Assembly (NCBI GenBank): GCA_021234155.1
Contig: JAJEKV010000062.1
Location: 64,001 to 128,000, forward strand
Source: Isoetes taiwanensis
Taxonomy: Eukaryota > Streptophyta > Lycopodiopsida > Isoetales > Isoetaceae
Direction of reading: 5' to 3'
DNA: 64,000 nucleotides
Of the stretch, positions 34,450 to 44,013 are shown piece by piece (positions within the stretch are counted from its first letter, which is position 1; each line of letters begins with the position of its first letter). The position numbers and the translations under genes are program-made. The notes under the pieces were generated by a model. It saw nothing but the letters and a program-made list of their open reading frames with translations, was not told the DNA's origin and did no database searches.

Positions 34450-35920
34450 TTTTCCTCGACTCAAGAAGTCGAGAACTTCTCGACTCACAGGCGGCGAGAA
34501 GAGGGAGTGTACACTCGACTGTTGGCCGGTTGAGGGATTCTCACTCACATTCGATTGCACAGCCTACCCAATGTCTTCACATTCTTTAGAAGCTCGTTGC
34601 AGCCTTCTCGACTGTGAGTCGAGAATGTGATACCCTCGCCAATGGCCCTTGTGCAGTCAAGCAGTGCCTCCACCCAGCCCAGCCACTCTCCTTCAACCAT
34701 GCTCATCGAATATTGGGTGGCGAGGACCGGGTTCGACCGGGTGGAGGCCTCTATTTCTAACCACAGAGGTGTCGCCGCCGACTCGCGAAGTCGAAAACGC
34801 AGCTCTAGTGCACTCTAGAGCTGGCCTCAAGCAAAAGTCTTTAACCACTCTCCTTCTATCTTCCCTGACATTGGCGGCGGGAAGTGGTTTTCACCGCCTC
34901 ACAGCCAACTCTTAGCAACCCAATTCTCCTCGGTGTGGTCGCAGCGGGCTCTACCCAATCAAAGACCGCCTCCTTCAACCATCTTTGCCTAATATTATGG
35001 TAAGGGGGATGGGCTCATTGGGTGGAGGCCTCTACACTAACCACAGAAGTTGTTGGCCGCTTTCGACTCGGAGTCGGTGAAAACGCAGGCTCTAGTGCAC
35101 TTAGAGCTGGCCCGCAGACAGCCTAACAACTCTCCTTCTATCTTCCTCGACATTGAAGGGAAGTTGTTTTGACCGGCCCCAGGCCAACTCTTAGCAACCC
35201 AATTCTCCTGCTTGTGGTCGCAGTGGGCCTCTACCCAATCAAAGACAGAGCTTGTCAGATGCATTCTCGCTCAAGAAGTCGAATGCCTTACCCAACCGCA
35301 CTCCATGTGTACCATCCGAGTTCTCGATGAGGAGCAGGCATTCTCGACTTGGCAGTCGAGAATGTAGACACGGTTAACAAATGCGATTCTCGACTCGCTA
35401 GTCGAGAATCCTTCTAGCCAAAAATCTCTCCTGGAAATGGGTCGCAGCTTACTCTAGCCAATGCAGCCCCTCCCCTTCGGTAATATCAAGCGGGGAGGGG
35501 CTCGACCGGGTGGAGGCATCTGGCTTCTTCCAACCACAGTGGGAAACCATAGAGCTTGTTGTTGCATTCTCGGCCATGAAGTCGAGAATCCCTTTAGCCA
35601 GCCAATTCCCCTCCTCATGTATGGTAGCAAAGTGGCTGGCCTCCGGGCCCGAGTCACTCTCCTTCAACCATCTTCGCCGAATATTGGGCGGCGAGGGGCT
35701 CTGACCGGGTGGAGGCCTCTACAACCAACCACAGTGGTAACCACAGAGCAAGCCAAGGCTTGCATTCTCCACAACCACGCACTTTGTATTCTCCTCGCTT
35801 TTAGTCCCAAGTGCCTCTAGCCTCTGCCTCGAGCCACTCTCCTTCAACCATCTTCCTCGAATATTGCGAAGAGGAGTGGTTCTGACAGGTGGAGGCCCCT
35901 CCGACTAACTACAAGAGGAT
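34450..35920. repeat. Array of about five diverged units with palindromes
   Basis: A phrase near CGACCGGGTGGAGGCCTCTA followed by AACCACAG recurs at about 34733, 35016, 35502, 35704 and 35883. Each is preceded by CTCCTTCAACCAT. Between the units lie CTCGACT...AGTCGAG palindromes at 34455-34473, 34605-34625, 35341-35362, 35386-35410 and about 35564-35590. The array is probably intronic or intergenic within the 12.3-kb element. Confidence 0.75.
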
Positions 35921-38050
35921 GCATTTGAACCGCATCTCCCCGGCCTTAGACCTAGCCTCGATCTATGTACAACATTCCAAGAAAACACTCCATAAAAAAA
36001 AGACACCTAAAACGAGTCGTTCTATAATCTCAACCATTGTTTCCTTGCCGAAGCTTCTCTCAACCGAGAGAGTAAATCATCTCAAGCTGAAAAATGCTGG
36101 ACAAGGAAACAATGAATCCGCCGAGCTTATCGCCAGCCCATTATTTAAACACGCATCGCATGTTCTACAAGCTTAAAATAACATAGGCATCTCCTCAAAC
36201 TCACCTCTTCACCCAAGAATTCCTTTGGGCCATCAGATCACCTGATCCCGCCACCTCACCTAGAGTCTTTTGCTTCTTCCGTCGGTCTCATCAAGAGTGT
36301 ATTCGCATCTAATACTTGTATCACTGCGATTCTCGCGTATCCCCGTTCCATGGCGCCGCAGTTGTAGAGTTCCCCGTGGTCCGGCAGCTCCTTCCGCTTC
36401 CTACCTTAGTTCGTGCTCATCGATCAAATCAATCGCTTGCAATAGGACGCGCGGTCAGGAAAACACACACATGCAAGGCAGAAGCATCGTTACCGCGGGG
36501 CGCCATTCCTAAGTCGCATACCGATGCTCCTCCTCAACTCGAGGTCGCCAATGCCGCAGTTGAAGATAAACCACGCCCGGCCACTAAGTCCCTTGATGTG
36601 ATTAAATTTCAAATATTGTTTGGGCGGGCTAAAGCCGACCGTGGTGCACTTTAGCCCGCTTTTTTTCATAAATGATTGCATGTCCTTAAATTCAAACCAA
36701 AGAACACGCCCATCTTTTTACATGCAGTCCTAAAACTCACAACGCCAAGAGAGGAAACTTAATTTACGTAGGGGTCCAAGAGGATGAGAGGGCATACGCA
36801 TGACGACTCCCAAGAAGCTTAGGCGCGGAGGGGATGCTAGTTCTAGCGGCAAAAGAAGAAGAAGAAGACTAACACCCCTGTGAGCTCGAGGTTTTTCTTT
36901 GTCTGGAATACCTTAATCCGATCCATCCTTTCTTCTTGCAAAGATTCACCCTCGACTCACTAGTGATCACCGGGCCAACTCCGCTCTTCTTCGCCATCGA
37001 GGGACCGAGACAGAGCTTCTTGACACACCAGCCAGATTCTTGGTGGTATGTCGAGGTATCAACAAGTGGGAAGGAGAAAGATCTGCTTCTCCACCAAAGG
37101 GACAAGAAGAGCTCCTGAGACAAGTACAAGAAAATCGGTGTTGTGCTCTCCGCCTCAGCCGCCAGATTCAAGCATTTAACACTACATGTCGAGGACCGCC
37201 GTAAGAGTAAGTTCTATCACACCAAAAATTAGCAGCTGCAAATTATTCTCACTCTTCCATGAGCAAGGCGAAGGGCACCAAAAAAGGCAAAGGCTTTTAA
37301 ATTGTCGAAACCTTGGGTGGAAGGATCCGAAGGGATGAAGGAGGCCGGAACCCTAACATCCGTGGAGCTTGGAATGGAGATTTCCGTGGTCGTGGAAAAC
37401 TGCTCAATACGGGAGCTTCACTTCTACCGTGGTCAAGACTCTACAACACTCGCAGTTGGGGGAATGAAGTTGTGGTTCATACACAAAAAAGTCCACCAAA
37501 AACAAAGATGGGGAAGATGACACCACACGGAGGAATCGATGACGAAGGAGACGAAGATATGGTCGACTTCCCAATAATGGATCCGTATGATCGATCGATT
37601 TCACGAGAGGGGCACGTAAAATGGAGCGGCCGGGCTCAAGATATCCGCTGGGAATATCACACAAGCCGCCGCCGACATTAGACTACCGGTTTGCACGGAG
37701 ATGCCGCCTTGTTCAACCATTGGAATTTAATCCAAAGACACATGCCGGAGATTCTCAACCCTGATGGTGCGACATCCTCGCTGCATCCAATGCCCGCGGA
37801 TGTCATACCTTTAGCGATCGACCGGTGAGTTGTTCACCGAAGTCCGAGGAAGATCCGGAAGGGAAAGGACGCCCCGCTCGGGTTGTAGACGGTCAAGATT
37901 CGCTTAGGGCGCGCAAGTATTGCGTAGACGGAGAAGGAGGTGCCGCAGCGATCAAGGATAGATATGCTGCTTTGAGAGTGCAGAGTTCTTTTCGGGCGAG
38001 ACGCCAAGAACCGAATCGCCGCAAAGATTAGCCAATCGCTGTAACACAAT
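35921..38050 (+). other. Coding-like segment, unrecognised
   Basis: Open blocks with protein-like composition occur at about 36020-36176 (SLPKLLSTERVNHLKLKNAG), 36936-37200 (FTLDSLVITGPTPLFFAIEG, later WWYVEVSTSGKEKD), and 37313-37681 (acidic region DEGDEDMVDFPIMDPYDRS). Frames change between them. I recognise no domain. They may be exons of the gene that starts near 33724. GC content is higher than in the neighbouring spacer. Confidence 0.35.
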
Positions 38051-38109
38051 AGCAGCGAAAGTGCGAAGCACGAAGGTAAATAACTCTCTCAATCCTAACA
38101 TTTGCCGAT

Positions 38110-38450
38110 ATCATCGGGGTTTCGACTCAGCGAGTCGAGAAAGCCGTGGTAAATACGTAAAAAATCAAAGGATGCAGAGCTTTCACTCAGCGAGTCGAGA
38201 AAACCCGAGAAGTAAAAGAAAATTAGACATTCAGGACTTTCGACTCAGCGAGTCGAGAAAGCCCTACCATCTTAACGCTTTTCCCCGACATCATCGGGTT
38301 TCTCGACCATGAAGTCGAGAAAGCCGTGGTAAATACGTAAAAATCAAAGGATGCAGAGCTTTCTCGACCGCTGAATGAGAAAACCCGTGATAAGTAAAAG
38401 AAGGGGACTTTCTCGACTCAAGGAAATGAGAAAACCCGGCTACTATTTAC
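38110..38450. repeat. Two tandem copies of a roughly 180-base unit with three palindromes each
   Basis: Both copies read, in order, ATCATCGGG, palindrome, AAAGCCGTGGTAAATACGTA, ATCAAAGGATGCAGAGC, palindrome, AAAACCCG...AAGTAAAAGAA, palindrome. Palindromes are at about 38120, 38180, 38238, 38299, 38359 and 38408. The last two have one decayed arm. The array lies between coding-like blocks, so it may be an intron. Confidence 0.8.
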
Positions 38451-38505
38451 CGCTTATTCCGGTGTTTGTAGATACTTTCATGCTCGACATTGGTACATTG
38501 ATCTA

Positions 38506-40096
38506 ATGCAGCCCTTATCCCCACCTGCATCATACACGCCAGGCAACAAAGTGGAAAGCATTGGGTTGTCCTCGGCCCTAAAGGAAACAAAGTCCCCTGA
38601 TAAGTGGAAGACCTTTGAGAAACTATGCATATGTTCTCACCGAGGGACAGAAGATGATGAGGGAGAGGAAGAAGAGGAGAAGAAGAAGAGAACACCAAGG
38701 AAAGGCAGGGAGTCTCTCTCTGACCAATATGACCTCATTCTTAGCACCGAGGCTGGCCCTCGGGAGAAATGGACCGAGATATGGGCTCAATGGACAAGAG
38801 GCAAGTTGAAGGACAAAGAATGGAGAATTTCCAAGCAGCCGACCCCAAGTTGTTTGACAAGCAGTTCATGAAGAGGATACAGTGGCCCCGACGGACAAAG
38901 AAACGCTTTGACCTACAAGGCAAAAATCTTGAAGAAGGAACAATCCTACTAAGGAAGACCAGAGTTCTAAATTGCAGATCTAAAGGATTATGCCACAGCC
39001 CCAAAGCGACATCAAATAAGTATGCTAGAAGAAGGCATCACGGAGTTCTCGCAACGCTGCATCTAATGAATACCATGATTTTGATTATTACAAGGAAAAG
39101 GCTGCCCTTGATGAGGAAGACATGAAGGAATTGAACCGCCTATGTCAACCCTACATCAACACCAAGTCGAAGCGTAACGCCAAAACCCTTCCTTTCCCCG
39201 AACGCATGGCGATGGCAATTCAAGAGGAAGCTTGATTCGGGTGGTCCCATTTAAGGCGCATTTATAGCTCCCCCATTTCTCGGTAACTTTGGGACACAAG
39301 GGATTTGGTGGTCCGAACCGCACTGACCCGCGGCACTATTTGCCATCAATATGATCAAGACCCCACCCTTTTTATGACAAAGCCGACATAGAGCAAAGGG
39401 TACAAGACGGTTCCGACATGACCGACTGGATACTTTCGCTTCCTTGTCTTTTGCATGCCGCAATCGCACAACCGCCGCCTCCCCAATGGGCAGCTGATAT
39501 TAACTTCACCAACAAGATCATGCACTCCATATACGAACTTGATCATGAGTGCGACTTGGCTTGCCAAGGCACCAAGCTTTGCCAACATAGTTTTGGTTTT
39601 GATTTCAAGATCGGCGGTCGACTGATAAGTGGTGGTCTAGCGAGCATCATTATCTCGACAAGTTCATGATCTCTCAAGAGCGTATGGAACCCCGAAGGGG
39701 GGCAGATTTATGGAGGATGTTCCATCGATGGACAAGGTCAGCAAAGATGGTGCGATGTGTCCTATACATAGAATTCCTATCCGCCAAGAGTTATCAAGTA
39801 CTTCATAACCAGCTTGGTCGAGGAAGATCAAATTGTATGCGAGTGGTACATGAATGGCCTGTTCTCTCAGGGGGCTATGCTGTTTGGAATGAAACCTATA
39901 TCCGTGGTTGGAAATAAGGACATGGTTGAAACCATTCGGTCATACCGATTCCGCTTCATGAGCATTTCAAGGGGAGGAAGACAAATGGAAGCAAAGAAAG
40001 ACGACGAGGACGAGGGAGACAAAGTCGACGGAGAGACGAGAATGTCGGTTTGGACCCGAATGCTGCCGAACACATTCTTGAAAACCTGAGATTGAG
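38506..40096 (+). other. Acidic coding-like region, unrecognised
   Basis: Successive frames read a Glu/Lys-rich segment (38640-38720), REKWTEIWAQWTRGKLKDKE, KAALDEEDMKELNRLCQPYI (about 39097-39160), DMTDWILSLPCLLHAAIAQP (39415-39475) and VSLVEEDQIVCEWYMNGLF-like sequence (about 39810-39850). A block DPNAAEHILENLRLR ends at a GTGAGTTT donor near 40097. The blocks look like parts of one protein broken by one-base slips. No family was recognised. The donor leads into an intron with two palindromes and then the phosphatase exon. Confidence 0.4.
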
Positions 40097-40216
40097 GTGA
40101 GTTTACTTTGTTTATCGGTGTTTTCTCGACTCATGAAGTCGAAAAACTCGCTTCCTTTCAATACCTTTTTTTCATTCTCGACTCATGAGTCGAAAAAACT
40201 CGCTTTCCTTTCTCGA

Positions 40217-40903
40217 CAGATGTCATCATTTCGGGAATTCCGTGTCAACGACTCCCATCATTGTCATTGGGCAGCGGTTCACGCCGCGAGGAGGAGAATG
40301 AAAAGGACAAAGACAATCCAGAGCAAGACACCGCCACAAACCGAAAAAGGACCAAAAGATAATGATCCCGCATTTGGATCCCGATGAACCGGATATATGG
40401 TCGAGCCAAACTCCAATCGATCCAAATTGGGTCCCGCCAAGCTTGTAATATTTGACGCCAATGGAGTATTAGCTGCAGATACCACGATAAAGACGCCCCC
40501 GAGATTAACACCTCGCAGATCCCCGACCAAAACGGAGCATAAAATAGTGTATCCGAGGCCTAGAGCTAAGGAAATTGTTGAATGGTGCCCGAACGGGATT
40601 CAAGCGGGCATATGGTCTTGTATGGCAAAGAAAAATATTGTCAATGTTCTTGGTGTTCTCGCATTTCAATTTTGAAGTTCAAGTTCGCTTTGGGGAAACG
40701 AAAAGATCCAATGTGCTGTTTCGACCTCATCCAAAAACCACAAAGGGGAAGCATATAATGGTGAAAAGGTCGGACAGGTTTATGAGCAATTCCGTGACTA
40801 TGGCAAACACAACACGCCGATCATAGACGACTCCGCTACAAGTGCTATCATAACGCCGCAAAAAAATACAATCATTGCTAGGCCATATCGACCAAGAATA
40901 TGA
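40217..40903 (+). CDS. FCP1/NIF-like HAD phosphatase, frames broken
   Basis: After an acceptor at about 40216, frames read an acidic linker REEENEKDKDNPEQ, then DPDEPDIWSSQTPIDPNWVP, then KLVIFDANGVLAAD (HAD motif I with the nucleophile Asp; the second Asp is Asn, as in many plant FCP-like proteins). EWCPNGIQAGIWSCMAKKNI follows, matching the conserved FxxGIWSS-type strand, and finally VYEQFRDYGKHNTPIIDDSA, where IIDDS is the HAD acidic motif, then ITPQKNTIIARPY and a stop at 40901-40903. The family dephosphorylates Ser/Thr, for example in the RNA polymerase II tail. At least two frame slips interrupt it. It appears to be cargo of the 12.3-kb element, or its last gene product. Confidence 0.75.
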
Positions 40904-41144
40904 GACGGATAGGTGGTTGTCCTTCTGACCGCGTCCTGCCTTGGCGTAATCCCGCTTTGCCATTCTTGTCGCCGATGTGCTTCAACTATCCGAGCCTCAC
41001 CAACCCGATCCAGAGAGCAAGGCGATCATGAAAGCTATGGACGACAAATATTTTGGTGAACAAGAAGAGTGACCTCTCGCCGATAGTCAAATTGTGTGAA
41101 TATTGTAAACAAACGTGAACACATGTATTGAACATTTTGTAATG

Positions 41145-41475
41145 AATATACTTGTATATTGAGTTGCCGCTTTTCGAAACTCACGAGTCGAGAAAGGCAT
41201 GCTTGTCCCGCTCATGAGACCATTTGTATGTTTGATTGTGTGACCGATGCAGCCACAAACTATTATGATAATGCTTGTACATTGCGTTGGCCTTTCGACT
41301 CGCGAAGTCGAAAAGGCAATCGGTTGTCTCGCTGATCTAAAACCATTTGTATGCTTCCGTGGTGATTGGATGCAACCATATTCTAATGAGAATGGTTGTA
41401 CTTTCACTTTTATATGGCCTTTCTCGACTCATGAAGTCGAGAAAGACACTACTTCCCACGCCATTGGATGCAGCT
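41145..41475. repeat. Three tandem units of about 120 bases, one palindrome each
   Basis: Each unit reads CTTGTA-type start, ATTG.GTTGGCC, palindrome, then ACCATTTGTATG and GATGCA. Palindromes lie at about 41170-41196, 41291-41316 and 41418-41445. The array follows the stop of the phosphatase frame, so it is 3' UTR or intergenic. Confidence 0.8.
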
Positions 41476-42334
41476 TGTATGGAATGAATGTCCTCCATTG
41501 TAATTTGATTTCAACATTCTTTTCTTCGCTTTGACTAATGGCACCGTGAATTGTTAATCATACTCTCCTTGCTCCGTGGGTTCAGCACGCATCCGACACG
41601 AAGCACGCATCCCGCCAGCATCACGTAGACCGCCGAGGCGGCACGCATCCCGGCCAAGGCGAAAAGAAATACCGCTTCGCACATACCCCTGCCACGCCAC
41701 ACTCTTGCCCGCCTCGATAAGGTTGCTCGCGAATCAGAGGTTGCTCGCTACACCCCTCGGGATAAAGAACAGCGAAGAACAAAGAGAAAGTCCAGAAGCT
41801 CAAAGCATCTTGCAAGCATTGCATAACATCCACGAGGTTGGGGAAGGAGCATATTCGATGAAAGGTCATGGGAGGCGAAAGTGGAGAAGTCGGGTGGACA
41901 GTCGGCCGGTAGCTCCGCAGGCACCTCCACGTGAGGCATTCCACACTCTTCAAGTTGCCCCCAAGGCTTACAAATGGCGCGGAAGAAGCGCCGCTAGTTA
42001 ATCCCCAAGGTGGACCACCTACCAAGATGATGTGATCAGAGTGACAAAGAAGACCGCCATGGTCTCAAGGTCCGATGTAAAATACATTGTACCTATTCCA
42101 TTTATTAATAAAAATTCTTTTTCAACTAGTTCTTTGGTTTCAATCTTTAATGAATTTCCTTTGTTTCAGTTGCATTGTTCTTGTTCTCGACTCGCTAACT
42201 GGGGAAAAAACTCGGCAAAGAAAGCCGGAATGCGTAGTTTTATTCAAAAATTCGAATTAAGGATAGTTTTCGGGTCGAGGTGCTTCTTTTTATGTAAATT
42301 AACAGGGTTCCGAAAAAAAATGGGAATGGAATGA
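41476..42334. other. Right subterminal part of the 12.3-kb element
   Basis: An open frame at 41576-42001 is Arg/Pro-rich at its start and then reads SEEQRESPEAQSILQALHNI. It has no recognised domain. One decayed palindrome arm lies near 42182. Confidence 0.4.
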
Positions 42335-42359
42335 GTCCCACTTTAATTAAATACGACTT
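42335..42359 (-). repeat. Right terminal inverted repeat
   Basis: Exact inverse of 30055-30079. LINE sequence follows immediately. Confidence 0.92.
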
Positions 42360-42437
42360 TCTCTCTTTGTACTTGGGTCCCATAGGCCAGTTGGTCTCCG
42401 TGGACGATAAAATCATATTCTATTCTATTCTATTCTT
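42360..42437 (+). mobile_element. LINE 3' part, second piece with (ATTCT)n tail
   Basis: Continues the LINE cut at 30054. The TTGGGTCCCATAGGCC box is at 42373-42388 and GTGGACGATAAAA at 42400-42412, in the same order as in the 8611-11450 copy. It ends in an ATTCT-type repeat. Confidence 0.88.
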
Positions 42438-42727
42438 AGATGAATGCCTCTGCCTCTATAACCCTATAAATGGCCTCGAAAGAGTGCAGTATGTGGTGAT
42501 TACCATTCTGGCATACAGACAGATGGAAGGAATACCAAATTATAGAGCTTAGGACATCATAACATACAAAAAAATGAAGCTAACAAAATGAAGCAATAAC
42601 TAAAAAAAAAAGGGGTTGCATACTGTTACACTATAGAAGTACATCGATGCCAACAAATTCTTGCCCTTTGCTTGAATGAATTTCAGTACACAAAGGAAGA
42701 TTTTGAGATTTCAATAGATTGTCCAAA
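42438..42727. other. Short AT-rich spacer
   Basis: No gene or repeat is recognised between the LINE tail and the fold-back element. Confidence 0.45.
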
Positions 42728-43320
42728 AGGGAAAATTCTAAAAATGCCTTAATTTGTGTGTACAATTATTAAAATGTCCCAATATCCTATGTATTTGTCA
42801 AAATGCCCTATTACCAGATCAAGAACTCTTTTACACTTGCATATCACTCATTAAAAACATAGACCTTCAAATCCAAACCGAATCAAATGGAGTAAAATAC
42901 CTATGTCATCAAGACTGCAAATTCGGGGGGAAAAAACATAGGGCAAAAGAAGATACTTAAAAAAAAAAAAAAAGAAAAAACAAAACAAAACAAAACAAAA
43001 CAACTTTGTGAAGGTTGAAGATATGCTTGAAGGATTCAGATGTTTGTGGCCTCCAATTTATTACACAAGTTGAAGAGCAATAAAAAAAGGAAATTGCAAG
43101 TACTATATGGAAACACAAGTTTAAACTTGAAAATGAATAAAGAATTACATGAGCATCTGCAATAGCAACAATGGCCTATGATCAGCTGCTAAAAAGCAGG
43201 ACGAAATTCGATGAAGGGTGCTAACAAGATGTTTGTGCCAATTTCTTTGGTTGGCATTTTGACAAATTAAAATAGAGGGCATTTTGATACAAATACAAGG
43301 ACATTTCTAAAAATTTCCCT
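42728..43320. mobile_element. Fold-back/MITE-like element, about 590 bases
   Basis: The left arm AGGGAAAATTCTAAAAATG and, further in, TTTGTCAAAATGCCCTATTA match the complement of the right arm (AGGGAAATTTTTAGAAATG and ATCAAAATGCCCTCTATT), imperfectly over about 85 bases. The core is non-coding and includes an A/CAAAA-rich stretch at 42958-43002. No clean target duplication is visible. The ends resemble Mutator-type MITEs; that assignment is a guess. Confidence 0.6.
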
Positions 43321-44013
43321 AAATATAGACTTCATCCTTCTTGGAATCCCCTTTTTCCTTCTACTAAATCAATGGGCTATGCTCCCTCACTAAAAATTTC
43401 TGATTAAAAGATGCTGCTAATACCAACCCAACAAGTTATTTTATGAAGGAAAAGGACTAAGCTTGAAAATACTCTTAGATAAATCTTCCTCCTTTTCCTG
43501 CTTAAACACAAATCAGTAATAGTAACTGTGACAAGGATAAAGTCGGAATATCCCAAAATAGCCTAAGGGTATATTCCATGATATGCTCCCATCAGCCAAT
43601 CAAATCCCCAGGAAGGATATTCCAAGAGACCCTCCACAGGATAAGCCCGTACCGGCAACCCAATTAAAATGAAGTACAAGGATGCATACAACAAATGTCT
43701 TAAAATTACAAACAGTTTTATACGTCGGACAAGACCAGTAAAATTTCACAATCCTAAAATGTACATTCCAATGGAGCTCCAACATTGCTGCTTTGGTAAC
43801 TGATGTTTTGTATGGCAATTGAAAGTACATCATATTGAAATTGTCTCACCATTGCTAACAACCAATGGAAAGCTCTCACTTTTAGTTCCGACTCTTTTAG
43901 GCGCTGTAATTTAAATATAAAAATCGAGCCATTCATTAACAAGCACATCTATTCTACAATCCAGTGCTGGTATGGACTAGAATTTTGTATACTTCAGCAA
44001 TTAGGCTTCCTAA
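43321..44013. other. 3' flank of RPN10
   Basis: AT-rich, with no recognised gene. The part next to 44013 is probably the RPN10 3' UTR. Confidence 0.5.

Larger units (their letters stand above)
30055..42359. mobile_element. 12.3-kb terminal-inverted-repeat element, unassigned family
   Basis: Perfect 25-base inverted repeats at 30055-30079 and 42335-42359 start AAGTCGTATTTAATTAAAGT. The flanks carry TCTC on both sides (30051-30054 and 42360-42363), a candidate 4-bp duplication, although the CT-rich site makes its length ambiguous. The same LINE 3' UTR continues across the two ends, so the block is a discrete insertion of 12,305 bases. Inside are a DUF7869-like gene on the minus strand (30251-33153), a spliced gene or genes on the plus strand (from 33724) ending in an FCP1-like phosphatase (40217-40903), and arrays of a short palindrome limited to 34.4-42.2 kb. 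I cannot assign it to a known superfamily. It may be an autonomous DNA transposon that gained host genes. Confidence 0.85.

Noticed and set aside
34450-41450. Regularly repeated palindromes resembling a CRISPR array
   Set aside because: Spacing is irregular, the hairpins sit inside larger tandem units, no cas genes are present and the DNA is from a plant nucleus.
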